Shown piece by piece: positions 31,927 to 45,439 of a DNA stretch of 64,000 bases. The DNA comes from Urophycis tenuis (taxonomy: Eukaryota > Chordata > Actinopteri > Gadiformes > Phycidae), in contig JAXIVH010000165.1 in assembly GCA_036785325.1 (NCBI GenBank), positions 45,001-109,000 of the forward strand. The letters are read 5' to 3'. The stretch's first letter is position 1. Every line of letters begins with the position of its first letter. A program made the translations under genes and the position numbers. The notes below the pieces were generated by a model. That model searched no databases and was not told the origin of the DNA. It saw only the letters and a program-made list of their open reading frames with translations.

Positions 31927-34900
31927 TGTGCGCGTGCGCGAAAGCTGCATGCTGCCTGTTACGCTGCTCCAGACTTGCGTTCGCCTTTTTTTAACTTTTA
32001 ACTTCTTTTATTTTTTCTTTTTACTTATTATTTTCTCTGAAGTACTGGGAAGCCCTACACTCTCAAGCAATGCTGTTTGAGGGAGTTTTGTGGTGCTTCT
32101 TGTGTACTATTTTCATTCGCAATGCTGCCTACACCGGGACACGCTGCCTTTGTTTACTCCGGAGAACAGCTGATCGCACTAATGCCGGCCGGCATGGTGG
32201 CCAGACCAGCGGATTTACCACCCGATCTCTGGAGGAAAACTCACCGGGGATGCAGAGGAGGGAAACAACGTCGGGGGAGAAGGTTGACACGGAACATACG
32301 CATGGAAAGGAGGAAATTCAAGCCGTGTCTCCCTTCTATTGTTATGGGGAATGTTCAATCCCTTAATAACAAAATGGACGAACTAACGGCGCTTACGCGG
32401 AGCCACTCAGTTTATCGGGAATGTAGTCTGATGTGTTTCACCGAGACATGGCTGCACATGGATATTACGGACTCGATTGTATCTGTCGATGGCTTCCACA
32501 CTGTTCGGGCGGACCGGGACTGTACCAAGAGCGGTAAGCGGAAGGGGGGAGGGCTCGCCGTTCTAGTTAATATCAGGTGGTGTAATCCCGGTCACATCTG
32601 TATTAAGGAACAGATCTGTAGCCCAGATACTGAAGTGTTGGCCGTTGGTCTACGTCCATACCACCTCCCTAGGGAGATCCCGCACGTTATCATTGTAATG
32701 GTGTACATCCCTCCCACTGCTAACCCATCAGCTGCCTGCGGCACCATACACACCACCGTCTCCAAACTACAGACTAAACACCCCAGTGCCCTCATCATCA
32801 TGTCGGGAGACTTTAACCACGTCACCATGGATAAAGTTCTTTTAAGCAATATGTGAGCTGTCCTACCAGAGGGGTGAGGACCCTGGACCTGATGTATGCC
32901 AACATTAAGGAGGCATACATCTCTTCTTCTCTCCCCCCTCTGGGCAGGTCGGATCACAATCTAGTTTACCTCAAACCCTGCTATGTGCCTCTGGTGAAGA
33001 GGAAGCCTGTGACCACAAGGACTGTGAGGAAGTGGTCAGAGGAATCTTACGAGGCACTGCAGTACTGTTTTGAGGTGACTGACTGGCCTGCACTCTGTGA
33101 GCCTCACGGGGAGGACATTGATGGGCTCACAGAGTGCATAACAGACTACATTAACTTCTGTGTAGACTGCTATGTCCCTGCGTCGACAGTCACCTGTTAC
33201 GCAAACAACAAACCTTGGATCACCAAGGACATCAAGGCCATCCTGAACGACAAGAAGAGGGCGTTCAGAGAGGGCAACCAGGCTGAGCTGAGGAGAGTAC
33301 AGGGGGTACTCAAGGTCAAAATTAAGGAGGCAAAAGACAGATACAGGAGGAAGCTGGAGATGAAGCTCCAGAAAAACAACACAAGGGATGTGTGGAGTGG
33401 TATGAAAACCATCACGGGCTTCCAGAAGAATGGTAGCGTGGGGCTGGAGGGTGGAGTGGCTCGGGCCAATGAATTTAACCTTTTCTTCAATAGGTTTGAT
33501 ACTGCGGCCCCCGCCCCTCCCCCTCATGACCCTGCTGCTACTGCTGCTGGCACCCCAACAACCAGTGCCACTCCACCTCCCCCTCCTTCTCCCCCTCCTT
33601 ATAGACCGCCCTCCTGCCTCTCACCACCTCTATTCACTCCCGGCCACTTCACACCTTCACCCTGCCCCACCCCTCCCCCCTGCTCTGCATACATACTGTC
33701 CTCCACTACTTGTGGACCCTATCCCTACCCCCACGGACACCTCTACAGTTTCCTTCACACCTGACCTGGTGAGAAGACAACTGATCAGACTCCACTCTGG
33801 CAAAGCGGCGGGCCCTGATGGTGTGTTCCCCAGGGTACTTAAATCCTGTGCCCCCCAGCTGTGTGGAGTACTTAATCATGTCTTCAACCTGAGCCTGCAC
33901 CTCCAAAAGGTCCCTCTGATGTGGAAGACGTCCTGCCTCGTTCCTGTCCCAAAGACGCTGCGCCCCAGCACCCCCAAGGACTACAGACCGGTGGCCCTGA
34001 CGTCACATATCATGAAGACCCTGGAGAGGCTCGTTCTGGACCAGCTTAGGCCAATGGTCAGACCCTTCTCGGACCAGCTACAGTTCGCCTACCAGCCCAG
34101 CCTGGGAGTCGAGGACTGCATCATCTACCTGCTGAACAAAGTCTACTCTCATCTGGACAAGCCGGCGAGCACTGTGAGAGTCATGTTCTTTGACTTCTCC
34201 AGTGCTTCAACACCTTACGGCCTGGTCTCCTGGGTGAGAAGATGGCGGCGATGCAGGTTGATGCTCCCTTGGTGTCCTGGATTGTTGACTACCTGATGGG
34301 CAGACCACAGTTTGTACGTCTACAGAATTGTGTGTCTGACAGGGTGGTTAGCAACACTGGGGCCCCACAAGGGACGGTCCTTTCTCCCTTTCTCTTCACC
34401 CTCTACACCTCAGACTTCAGCTACTGCACTAAGTCCTGCCACCTTCAGAAGTTTTCTGATGACTCCGCAATAGTTGGCTGTATTGAAGGGGGTGATGAGG
34501 GTGAGTATAGGACTGTTGTGGGCAACTTTGTCTCTTGGTGTGAGCTGAACCATCTACAGCTCAATGCTACAAAGACAAAGGAGCTCATCGTGGACCTAAG
34601 GAGGGTCAAAACACCGGTGGGCCCTGTGTTCATCCAGGGGGTTCCAGTCGACACTGTTGAGGAGTACAAGTACCTGGGGGTGTACTTCAACAACAAGTTG
34701 GACTGGACCAGGAACACAGAGGCCGTCTACAAGAAGGGCCAAAGCCGACTCTTTTTTCTGAGGAGGCTAAGGTCCTTCAACATCTGCAGGACAATGCTGA
34801 GGATGTTCTATGAGTCGGTTGTTGCCAGTGCGATCTTCTTTGCTGTCACATGCTGGGGCAGTGGGATGAGGGTTGCGGACACCAATAGACTTAATAGACT

Positions 34901-35552
34901 CATCAAGAGGGCTGGTGATGTAGTGGGTGAGGAATTGGACACTCTCACTACCGTGGCAGATAGGAGGATGCTGTCCAGGCTACGGACTATCATGGACAAT
35001 GCCTCTCACCCTCTCTTTTCCACCCTGGCTCAGCGGAGGAGTTCCTTCAGCAGAAGACTCCTCTCACCGAGATGCACCACAGAGCGACATAGGAAATCAT
35101 TCCTGCCTGTGGTCATCAAACTATACAATCTGTCACTTTCATCATAGTTTCTACTGCACAACAGGTTATTCATTCATATTGCATAACTGGTCATTTCTTT
35201 TAATTTCACTGCATAACTGGTCATCTCTTTGCACAACTGGTCTTTTTTCCAACATAGAATCTGACATGCTACATCCTTGTGTATGCTATCACCTCTCAGT
35301 GTATGCCTGGTTGTATGTACATTTATGTATATTTCTTTATGTTTGTATATTTTGTATATTGCTTGCATAGGTTTTATATTTTACATAGGTTTATTTTACA
35401 TAGGTTTTTATTTTATTTTATATTTTACATAGGTTATATTATATATTTATATTCTAACACTCTACTTTACGTAGAGTGTCTGTCTCTTCTTCCTTTTGCA
35501 CTGGAGTATTGTATGTAACGAATGCAATTTCCCTCAGGGATTATTAAAGTAC

Positions 35553-35582
<30 letters not shown>
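31927..35582 (+). mobile_element. Near full-length L2-type LINE inside Gypsy-2
   Basis: It is flanked by the 5-bp target duplication CCAAC (31922-31926, 35583-35587). It carries an endonuclease frame from about 32122 (GNVQSLNNKMDEL, FTETWL, SGDFNH), then RT in shifted frames (GKAAGPDGVFPRVLK; TGAPQGTVLSPFLFTLY; FSDDSAI) and a C terminus with DNASHPL. Frame breaks near 32855, 33700 and 34210 disable it. The tail ends in (GTCT)n. L2-clade membership is inferred from these motifs. Confidence 0.88.
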
Positions 35583-35583
<1 letters not shown>

Positions 35584-35945
35584 CAACGTTCCAGCAGGTC
35601 GAGGCCGATAATGCAGGAGTCTATGATGTCAGCCAACCAAAACTCTTGCTCCGTTTCAGTTTTTCCGGTCCTCACCCACAGGCTTTGCTTCCCAAGCATT
35701 TTTGAGAGCCCCCCTGTCACGGACCGGATCCTGCTGGAGGTCGGAGCCCACCCGGGCGACTGTCCATCGTCCGTCTCTGGCAGCACCCCTGGTCGCACAA
35801 GGGAGATAACTGCCCCCGAGTCTACCAGGGCTCTGCAGGCGTGTCCATTGAGGTGGCAGGACAGGTATAGGCCATGGACGTTGCCTAACCTGCCGATTTG
35901 GTTAAAGTTCTCAGTGGGGGGTTCGGGTGGTTGACTGGGGGGCAA
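35583..35945 (-). pseudogene. Gypsy-2 protease, interrupted
   Basis: A retroviral-type aspartic protease with ALVDSGAVISLV and downstream IIGLDLLERW. The frame is cut at the L2 junction. Across the insertion, the sequence at 31926 and below resumes the same protein. Confidence 0.8.
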
Positions 35946-35968
35946 ATTCCCCTCTGTGCCCCCCAGCT

Positions 35969-36823
35969 CTAGTTTCCCGAATGGTCAGGGGTGTGGCGCC
36001 GGGGTGCAGGCGCGGGGCAGTCACGTGCCATGTGTCCCGGTTCTCCACAGTGGTAACAGTCACCTGGGTTTTGGTGTGCCTGCAACCTCCTCCGGGGCTG
36101 CCGTAAACCTGCTGGGGCTGGGGAGGGTTGGGCCTGGCAGACAGCCCCTTCCTCGTCATCATCGCTGATCTCTGCTTGCCGCACCTGGGGCCTCAACTGA
36201 TGGCGGGGCGATAGGACAGTCTCAACTCGCTCTGCTTCCTCCAACGCGACCTGGAGAGTCGTGGGTGACCTGAGGCGGAGGTGTTCCCTTAGCTTCTCAG
36301 GGGTGAGCCCCCGGATGAAGGCGCTCAGGGCTAGCTCGTCACGTGCTGATGGGTCGAAGGTTGGGTAGCCCTGCTCGGTATAGTAACGCACATCCGCGGC
36401 GTACGCCGCGGATGTGAGCCAACTGTGAGCCAACTGGTCTCTCACCTGGTCAGTGGAGGTGCGTTTTCCAAAACGTCGCTTTAGAGCCAAGGTCAGGGAT
36501 GAATAGTCACTTAGCTCCTCTGGTGCCACGTCCATTAACACCTGTAGTGCGTTTCCCTCCAAGGCCAGGACAATGTGGGCAGCGGTCTCAGCAGCATCCC
36601 ATCTATTCATTAGCTCCGCCACCTTGACCTGAGCGAGGTAGGGTTCCAGTGGTGTAGTAACTGCATATCGCGGGAGCTTGTAGACGGTCCGTGGAGGCGG
36701 GTGTGATGGCGGTGTGGAGGCGGCACCTCCCGTCCCCGGCGACGAGCCATGTACGACCGATGAGCTCTCCATGCTGCGGCGTGACCGCAACACACTGAAC
36801 AGCATCAGTAAATAAGTTGTCAC
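35969..36823 (-). pseudogene. Gypsy-2 Gag
   Basis: 284 codons, capsid-like region followed by a CCHC knuckle (CYHCGEPGHMARDC). Start used: the ATG at 36823; the ATG at about 36771 (MESSSVVHGSS) is the likelier natural start. The frame is intact, but the element is dead. Confidence 0.85.
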
Positions 36824-36879
36824 ACTAAACAGTATCAGGAAAAGTTATCATACTGAACGGTATCAGGATAAAAGTTATT

Positions 36880-38433
36880 GTCACGCCAACGCCTCAGCTC
36901 TCTACCTCGATCGGCGTCGCCTGGCTATTGATCTCGGTCAGCCAGACGGGCCACCAAGCCTCAGAACGGGCCAGCTGAGGCCAACCCGTTCTGTGGAACG
37001 CGCTTGGCACTGGGGGGACCTCGGTCAGCCAGACGGGCCACCAAGCCTGTCTTCCCCGCTGGGCCGCAGCGCCCTCCTGTCTTCCCCGCTGGGCCGCAGC
37101 GCCCTCCTGTCTTCCCCGCTGGGCCGCAGCGCCCTCCTGTCTCCGCCGCTGGGCCGCAGCGGCTTTCTGTCTCCGCCGCTGGGCCGCAGCGGCCTCCTGT
37201 CTCCGCCGCTGAGCCGCAGCGGTCTCCTGTCTCCGCCGCTGAGCCGCAGCGGTCTCCGCCACTGGGCCGCGGCGGCCTCCGGTCTCCGCCGCTGGGCCGC
37301 GGCGGCCTCCTGTCTCCCCCGCTGGGCCGCGGGGGTCTCCTGTCTCCGCCGCTGGGCCGCGGCGCCCTCCTGTCCCCGCCGCTGGGCCGCAGCGGCCTCC
37401 TGTCTCCGCCGCTGGGCCGCAGCGGCCTCCTGTCTCCGCCGCTGGGCCGCAGCGGCTTCATGTCTCCGCCGCTGGGCCGCAGCGGCCTCCTGTCTCCGCC
37501 GCTGGGCCGCAGTGCCCTCCTGTCTCCGACGCTGGGCCGCAGCTGTCCCCAGGTGGGGAGGTCCAGCCGACGCCCGCTCCACGCACGCAGGTGGCCGTCT
37601 GGCCGACGCCCGCTCCACGCACGCAGGTGGCCGTCCGTCCGACGCCACCCCCGGAGACTGCAGCCGCTCCGGAGGCTCCGCCCCCTGAGTCTGCAGCCGT
37701 TCCGGAGGCTGCGCCCCCTGAGTCTGCAGCCGCTCCGTTGGCTCCGGCCCCGGAGACTGCAGCCGCTCCAGAGACTCCGCCCCGTGAGTCTGCAGCCGCT
37801 CCAGAGACTCCGCCCCCTGAGTCTGCAGCCGCTCCAGAGACTCCATCGCCAGATTCTGCAGCCTCAGCCTCCCCTGAGGCCCTTATTCCAGCAGCAGTTC
37901 ATGAGTCCAAGGGGTTCTGCCTTCACCGCCGGCCTCCGGAAGGCCCGCGCCCCCGCCGCCGGAGGGCCTGCGCCCCCGCCGCCGGCCTCCAGAGGGGTGC
38001 CGCCTGACGTTCCCTGCTCCGCTCCTGGTAGCCCTCCTGGTGGGCGGCGCCGCGCGTCAGGAGACGCGCCTCAGGGGGGGGGTACTGTCACGCCAACTCC
38101 TCCCCCTCTACCTCGATCGGCGTCACCGGTCCCGGCACTACAACCCCCAGAATCCCCGGCGGCCATTAGCAGGCACCTGTGTCTAATTCCCAATGTGTCT
38201 CACCTGTGTCTTGTTTGTTTCCCTTCATAACCTCGTGTGTCCGTCTCCCCATTGTGAGTTGTTGTGTGTATTGTATATCGTATATGGATGTACTTTGTCT
38301 TTGTTATTTGTTAGACGCACACACCTCGCTGTGTGCGCCTGTGCCGGTTTCGTCCGGCACTTAAATAAACTCTGTTCCACCGTTTACGTTGCTTGGTCTC
38401 GCGCTTGTCTCCGCTCAACCCCGTAGTGTCACA
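36880..38433 (+). mobile_element. LTR element A: proline-rich non-autonomous derivative
   Basis: The 3' LTR is 38086-38433 (TGTCACGCC...GTGTCACA), directly after a G-rich primer tract (aggggggggtac). A remnant of about 40 bp of the same LTR start lies at 36880. Between them are about 16 copies of a 30-bp unit (gctgggccgcagcggcctcc...) and a Pro/Glu/Ala-rich frame (408 codons from 37004). No gag, RT or integrase. No target duplication seen. Confidence 0.7.
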
Positions 38434-39202
38434 CTGAGGTAGTACACTTAGCATGGTGGCGATGCTGGTTATGATAATCACACACAAATAAATAGGTTCA
38501 TCCACTATCTCATATCCCACATGAAAGATCTGGTCATTACTAACATTACATTTCTAGAATAAAGGCTGGTTCAACAAGCTTCATGTTGTTTACAAGATTT
38601 TATTTATTTATTTATTCATTTGTTGAAGCCAGCTTCGGATCTGTGGTTTATTAACGTATAATGTGATTTGTTTGCATTGTTCTTGAATAATAATAATAAC
38701 ACTATCAAAAATTCTTTTAATGAAATGGATTCAGACCCTGAAGAAGGCCCTTCTCCAGCCCTGTGACCCTGACTTCATCCGTCTCTCCAGCCCCACCCAC
38801 ACCACAACCATCACCAGCACCTCCAGCTTCGAATCCAGTTTCCACCCAACCTCCTACTACTCCTCCATCTCCGACATGACCTGACCTACTGGTCCAGCTC
38901 CAAGGGCGAGGAAGAAGAAGCGAGGCACCTCAGCATCACTCAATTTTGAGGCTGCACTCGCTGCCCTGGACAAGAATTGGACTGTGCGGAAGGGTGTGAT
39001 GGAGGCTGGCCGGCAGAGAATAGATGCCATGCTACAGTTGATGGACCCCTGTGGCAGATATGTCCTGCATGTTGCAGACTTTATGAGGACATGCCACCAG
39101 AATTAAGTGATTTCAAATGGCAGCTGCAAAGTTTAATACATGAGACCAAAATGAAAGTTGCCATACTTGGCTTTAACAATGTGGAAATCATCTTCCACAG
39201 TT
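38434..39202. other. Intergenic stretch with a coding-like relic
   Basis: At 38890-39105 a plus frame reads like protein (RIDAMLQLMDPCGRYVLHV) and then stops; no family recognised. The rest is AT-rich. Confidence 0.35.
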
Positions 39203-39530
39203 ACTCAAAGCAAGGTTATTATCGTTCACGTAAACGAACAAAATTACGAAAACTAAAATTGAAAAAACAATTTCGTTAACTGAAATAAATAAAAGCGAAA
39301 ATTAAAAGACAAAAACGATAACTAACTGAAACTATACTGCGTGTTTAAAAAACTAACTCAAACAAACTGATTATAGATATCATTTCCTCCGTTTTCGTCT
39401 CTGTCAATTAAATATAAGCCTCTTGGTACGATCAATTTATTCCGCTCTGGCTGTTTATCTCCAGCTGGCAGCCGCTGCACCTTAACGCCTCACGGTCCGT
39501 GACGTCACCCCTTTCACACAGCACCAACTC

Positions 39531-40353
39531 ATGGCTGCAGCAAAAGTTGGGAGAAAGTGGCAAAGTCCCATATGGGACTTTTTCGAATATGACAGGGAGA
39601 GAGATAAAAGCAAGTGTCTTGTTGTGGAAACAGACAAAATATGTGGCTTGCTTCTCAAGGGGAAAAACCCCACCAACCTAAAAGTCCATTTAAGAAGCTC
39701 GCACAAAGCGGCTTATCTCGAGTACCTCAACAAGCTAGCCGCTGTGAGTAACCCGCCGCCCGCAGAAAGAGAAGCGACATCCCGGCCAGGTGGCACGGGG
39801 AAGGAGACAACTTTAATGGACGGCTTTCACCGACGACCAAACAGCTGCTGGTTGGTAAATACACAAGAACACCACAAGCGGGAAGATGCACTCACTGGTT
39901 GACATGTTTATTGAGACTGGGATGTCGACGTGGCTGTGTGACTCCATCGCCTTCAAAGGCTTCTGCACTTTACTCGAACCAAAGTTCAAATCCCCCGGTG
40001 CTGCAAGAGTGAACAACCTTTTTGGAGCTAAGATGGAAAACGTAAAGCACAAATTAAAAGAGATTTTGATGGACGTGAGGAAGCTAACCCTCTGTGTGGA
40101 TGGTTGGAGCAAGAGAGGATTAACAGCGTCTTTCATGGGTGTGTCAGCATGTTTTTATCATCCACCCGAAGGCCAAGTTTACCATGCTCTGCTGAACCTA
40201 CACCCAATAGAGCACCCACACACTGGGGAGTCAATTGCTCGCTGCATTGATGAGACATTAAATGCATGGGATATATGTGAAGACAAGGTGCTGCTGATTG
40301 TGATAGATAACGGCTCCAACATGTTGAAAGCTGTACGGCTGCTTCGAGACTGA
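39531..40353 (+). pseudogene. hAT-1 transposase, N-terminal half
   Basis: Starts MAAAKVGRKW with a BED-type zinc finger (C...C...HLRSSH), then a frameshift near 39890 into a catalytic-core frame (LTLCVDGWSKRG; LLIVIDNGSNM). It stops at 40353. Confidence 0.8.
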
Positions 40354-40928
40354 AGCCGGGAACAGAGAGAGGAGTCCACAGATGGTTCAGGGGTCAACCA
40401 GGAGACGTTAGAGACGGCCTGGATGAACTGTGTGTCCAATCTGAATCAGAGGAGACAGACGAGGAGGATGAGGAGACTGGAGAAGTGTGGTTATAGTGCT
40501 AAATATGTCTTAATAAAATGTCACAATCATATACAGCAAGCAGCAGATTGCAGTAAGCTAAGGCTGGGCAATAGAAATATAAATATTCTATCATGATATG
40601 GATAATTTCATATCACAATAATGACATCACAGTAGAACACATTTAATGTACAACCAAATTAAATAAATGTACTTTGTAATGGCCTGAGTGATATAGCTGA
40701 AATATCTTCCATGATAGGGAACTTTATATTGGTTAATATAAATAATTATTGATCATATTGGTTGGGAATGCTGACTTGTTCAGCTGGGAGCAAAGGGCTA
40801 AAGTGATAAGGCTAAGGTGAACATCTCAACACTGAGACAATATTTTAAGGATGACTATTGGTGCTTTCACAAAATATTAATCTAATGAGATTAATATATT
40901 AATGAGAAAAAGTATAATCCCTGCTCTA

Positions 40929-42115
40929 CAGTGGCGAACCGTGAGCACTACAGCTCGGCCTTCACCTCAGCCATCACCGCCATCACAGCCATCATACGAT
41001 GAATTGAAAGGGTTAAACAAATGCAATCCGACTTTAATTAACGATGACGAGGATGTAAACAAATAGACCATAACATCGATAACATTCTCCGCAACAAGAA
41101 ACATCTCAAAATTAAATAAACATACATAAACATATTCTAAAGCCAAAATCTGGAAATATAAAATGAAGTCCCCCAGAGTGTCACCCCACGGACACCGAGG
41201 CTCATTTCATCACCCCAAAAGTTGTCAAACTGACCGTCGCTTGCAGGTGTGCCGCAGAACCTTGATGTCGGTGGGCTGACTTTGTCAGATTTGTAAGGCT
41301 GACAAATCCGCCGCTGACCCAGGTGGAGCAGCGCTTTTTCAGTTGTAAAAAGCAAACAACTGCACCAATACAGCCTGTTTGTTTTATAACAGCCCGCCAT
41401 CCATGGATATCGCTGATCATGTTCGGTCTTGAAATGCCTTTCCACTTTCTTAACCTTTTTTTTTAATTGGTCTTCCGTTTTTTTATTATTTATAGTTTTT
41501 CTGTGAAAGGACGCCTTGAAAAAGGCAATCCGATCAAGCTAGCCACAACGTAATTCTCCTCTGACGCCATTTAACTTTCAATCTCAATCTCTCAACCACT
41601 TTCATCACTCTGCTAAGATTTACCTCTGTGACAGAGGCGGCAGAGTGGTGAGAACGGTTGAGACTCAGCCACTCTGTTATAGGTTGGGACTTCGTGAAGG
41701 CCTACGATCTTATTTTTTTGTCCCGCCCACTTGAAATCGAACCGTGATTGGTCAATCTGCCCCTCACTCTCCAAACCAAAACACATAGCTTGGCCTTCTG
41801 CAGGAATTGTGACGTCCTAACCAATTAATGAGCCAGCTAACCGGGCCTTTATAGAGATGGACGATTCTGATTGGATAACATGTTTTAGGGACCGTAACCA
41901 TTTCATTGCTAATGTGAATTTGACAGTAAACTTAATTTTAGAACATAGATGAGAGAAAATGTATTAAATGTATTGTAATAAAAAAATGTATTGTAATAAA
42001 TTAAATAAGATAGAAATTAAAAAAATATATATATTATTTCTTATTTAATATTTTTGGTGCAGAATTTTGTTAGGCCTTCTCTGAAGGCGTAGAAGGCCCT
42101 GAGGGTTCCCCACTG
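40929..42115. mobile_element. Non-autonomous hAT-type element inside hAT-1
   Basis: It starts CAGTGGCGAACCGTGAG and ends with the imperfect inverse ...ggttccccactg. The 8-bp target duplication CTGCTCTA is exact (40921-40928, 42116-42123). No transposase frame seen. Confidence 0.8.
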
Positions 42116-42202
42116 CTGCTCTAAAACCAAGGGTTACCACAGAAAAGTCCTAATTCATAAATAATTATTTATTTAACTGCACTATTCTTTTGTGTGTTTT
42201 AC

Positions 42203-42683
42203 CAGGGTATCCGCGGGGTCTTGAAAAGTATTAAAAGGTGATAAATCAATTTTGGGAAAATTAAGACCCTTAAAAAGTTTTAAAAAGTCTTATCACTACT
42301 TTATAAAGTCTTAAATTTGTAAAGTATTTTTTCTGAATTAGCTGTCCAATAGTTTGAGTCCAAAAAACATGGTAATAGTGTGTGAATTTATTCATTTTTA
42401 ATGAAAAACGAAGAAAAACAGCTACATAAAAAACTAGGCTATTGTGGGTGCGTTGGTAAATCGTCTCTGAGAGTGCCAGAGCGAGCGGGGGGCGGAGACT
42501 CAGAAGCACAAAGTACACTCTGGAGCTCCCAGTGCATATTACAAACGCACCCAAGTTAAAAGTATCACTGATGTAAATGGTTCCAGCTTGAAGTGGCGGT
42601 GAGGTATTAAAACATATTGAGAAGTTCTTGAAAAGGTCTTAAAAAGGTTTTAAAATTAACTTCAAGATTCCTGCATATACCCT
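42203..42683. mobile_element. Probable MITE inside hAT-1
   Basis: The ends agggtatccgcggggtcttg and the inverse of agggtatatgcaggaatctt are similar. The interior repeats gtcttaaaaag-type words. No clean target duplication found. Confidence 0.5.
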
Positions 42684-42739
42684 CTTCACATTTGATGATA
42701 ATACATTATTTGTTTGTCTGTTCTCTCTGTTTGCTTTGC

Positions 42740-43653
42740 TAAGAGCTTGAGCTGCCAGACGATGTGGAGAACAAGTTCCAGAGAATGCCATGCCTGGCCG
42801 AGATTGTAGCACACGCTGGAACAGCACTTTTGATATGCTGAGAAGACTGCTGGAGATCAGAACTGAAGTAAACTAAGTACTTGAGAGGAGTTGGGCATGG
42901 ACACACTTCTCACAAGAGATTGGGCTAAGCTGGAGAACCTGGTCAAGCTACTTGAGCCCTTTGCCATTCACACAGACAGCTTCAGAGTGACAGCCAGTCA
43001 CTCTCACAGGTAGTGCCATGCCTGCCCAACCTGGAGGCAAACCTGCAGATGACTACTGCTCCTGGGAAACAGTTAGCTCAAGTCCTACTGAAATCCTTAC
43101 GAGATCGTTTCACAGCCATTCTTAGCCCTGATTCCCCGCAGTTTGATGCCACACCAGCAGCAGCCTGCCTGTTGGATCCAAGTGTTTCACTGATTCTTCA
43201 AACAGCAGACATGGTGCCACTGAGGAGGGCAGCACAGTCCTTAGTGGAGAACCGGGCAGCTCAGTATAACCCAGCCACTACTCCTCAAGATACTGTCACT
43301 GCCACTCAAATTTGCAGCAGAGTCTCCTCCTACTGTCCTGCAGAAATACCGCTGCAGGACAGCCTGATCATGTGACAGACAGTGTGTTGACTGAAATGAA
43401 GAGGTATGTTGATAACGTTAAACAGGGTGTGTGCAATGAGACACCATTGCAATTCTGGAGAACAAGAGAGGCCGTCTATCCAAAACTGGCCCCTGTGGCA
43501 CTGGATCTCGTTAGTGCCCCTGCCTCACAAGCCTGTGTGGAGCGCATCTTCTCTGTGTGCGGACTCTTGTCATCTGGAGTGAGAAACAGAGCAACCACAT
43601 CTCTGGAGCAACGTGTCTTCCTCAAAATCAACAAAAAATTGTTGCTTGACTGA
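42740..43653 (+). pseudogene. hAT-1 transposase, C-terminal half
   Basis: Broken frames continue the transposase and end with the hAT dimerisation region (SQACVERIFSVCGLLSSGVR) at 43653. It is separated from the N-terminal half by about 2.4 kb of inserted DNA and carries stops near 42840, 42874 and 43372. Confidence 0.8.
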
Positions 43654-43694
43654 AGTACACCGATCTCTCTCTCACTCATTCACATATGCACACT

Positions 43695-43696
<2 letters not shown>

Positions 43697-43767
<71 letters not shown>
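43697..43767. repeat. CA microsatellite
   Basis: (CA)n of about 70 bp just after the hAT-1 transposase stop. Confidence 0.95.
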
Positions 43768-43769
<2 letters not shown>

Positions 43770-44270
43770 TCTCATCTGTTGAGAGGTTTTGACATTTTTT
43801 CATTTATTACTATTATTATTTATTTATTTACTTATTCGGCTGTTCAGATTGAACATCTTTGTTGGCTTGTCTGTGTGGTTACAAGATGTGTATCACAGTG
43901 ACACACACAATGTCCATCTGTAATGCAGTTTATATGTATTCATTAAGGGAGTAGTTCACCCTAAAATAAAGTCAGTGATTGTTAACTCACCCTCATTTTG
44001 TATCTTTTGTTGAATTTTATTATACATTACTCACTCTGACCTTTTTAAATCCTGAACCTGACAAATAACCCAAAGTATGGAAAAACTAAAACTAAAACTA
44101 AAACTAATAAAACTAAACTAAAACTAAGCACTTTTGAAAATATAAAAACTAATAAAAACTAGCAAATCCACAACTGATTAAAACTAACTGAATTGAGGGA
44201 GAAAAAGTAAAAACGAAATAAAACTAAACTAAAATGAGTAATTCAAAACTTTTATAACCCTAACTCAAAG

Positions 44271-45430
44271 CAGCTTAGTCGTTTTGTCAATTTCAAATCA
44301 ACCAGTTTAAGTTTATAACTTGATACTGTAGCTATGTCAGTTGACAAAGTTGCTTGTGTAAGCAACAACAACTGCTGGTTGCATGAGGATCTAAACATTG
44401 TAGAGTTCAGACCAGGTGATTATATTTGCTGTTAACCTTTACGTCATTTGTTAATACCAGACCTTACATACATTCAACATATATTCATCCTTTCAAGTCA
44501 TAAGACAGGCAGCAAACACAATTTAATTAACAATTAGTCACCCCACTCCTCCCCTTATAGGTTACTGCAGCTGAGGTGACACAGGTGTACCACACAGTCA
44601 GACACAACCTCAGCTACAACAGTGCTGACTGTGCACATAAAGTGGTGGTTGTGGGCTGGGTTGTATCTGTACCTGAACTAGTAGTTGATGGTTGTTGGTC
44701 AGGGCTGGGTGCTGTTGCAGAGTCTGCAGAGCTTGGTGGTTGATGATGTGTGCTCTAACTGCTGGTGGATGGTTGATCATCTAAATCTTCCTCCTGGTCT
44801 TGAGGAACTCCTTGCACACATCTAAGCATTGACCCTGCATTCAGGAATACAAGTAAAATACTCAGGGATTGTATGCTGAAATACAGTTTTGCACCTTGAT
44901 TCAAAAACAATATTACATATTAATTACAGGTTTATGAAGCCTATGTGTAAGTCACTGATACATGACAACATTTAAAACTATTTTATCTTTAAAACAATGA
45001 TAGATGGCTCACAATATAAAAAAAATCTACATAATTTGAAAACTATAAATGTGAAGGGAGGGGGATCTACATAACTAAGATTTCTTTCTTTTCAAGTTGT
45101 AGTTTTACCTACAAATGTCGCCCTTGGCCCCTTGGCGTATGAACCTCTCGAAAATGTCGGCATAGAACAACTACTAAAGTTGATGAACGCCCGTCTAATT
45201 TGGTTAAAATCTCGTTCAGTTGCAAGGTTTCTTGGTCAGAATTAATGTTACCAGGAGCCGTTCTCCATTCATCAACACATTACTTTAAAGTATCATATTC
45301 TGTAGCATTACTTTTTCCACTATAATACACAATTGCATACTCGTTGGTTCACAGTACACATGCATAACGTAGGCTACATAACAAACGCCAAATAAATGTC
45401 CGTCACTACAACAGTAAACATACAAATTTC
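44271..45430. other. No recognised feature
   Basis: AT-rich sequence between hAT-1 and the next transposase relic. No long frame and no clear terminal repeats. Confidence 0.4.
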
Positions 45431-45439
45431 AAGGATTCA

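Larger units (their letters stand above)
27812..36879 (-). mobile_element. Gypsy-2: decayed Gypsy element split by an L2 LINE
   Basis: Order on the minus strand: gag (36.8-36.0 kb), protease (35.9-35.6), the L2 insertion (31927-35582), a repeat-rich linker and RT/RNase H (31.9-29.7), integrase pieces (29.6-28.3), 3' LTR. The 5' LTR is gone; the element stops at the border of another LTR element at 36880. Frameshifts break pol. Confidence 0.85.
39211..44262 (+). mobile_element. hAT-1: decayed autonomous hAT transposon with nested insertions
   Basis: An 8-bp target duplication ACTCAAAG (39203-39210, 44263-44270) flanks imperfect inverted ends (caaggttattatcgtt against tagggttataaaagtt). The ends are rich in 'aactaaaa' subterminal repeats. 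Inside are transposase pieces, a second hAT-type element (40929-42115) and another repeat (42203-42683). Confidence 0.8.
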
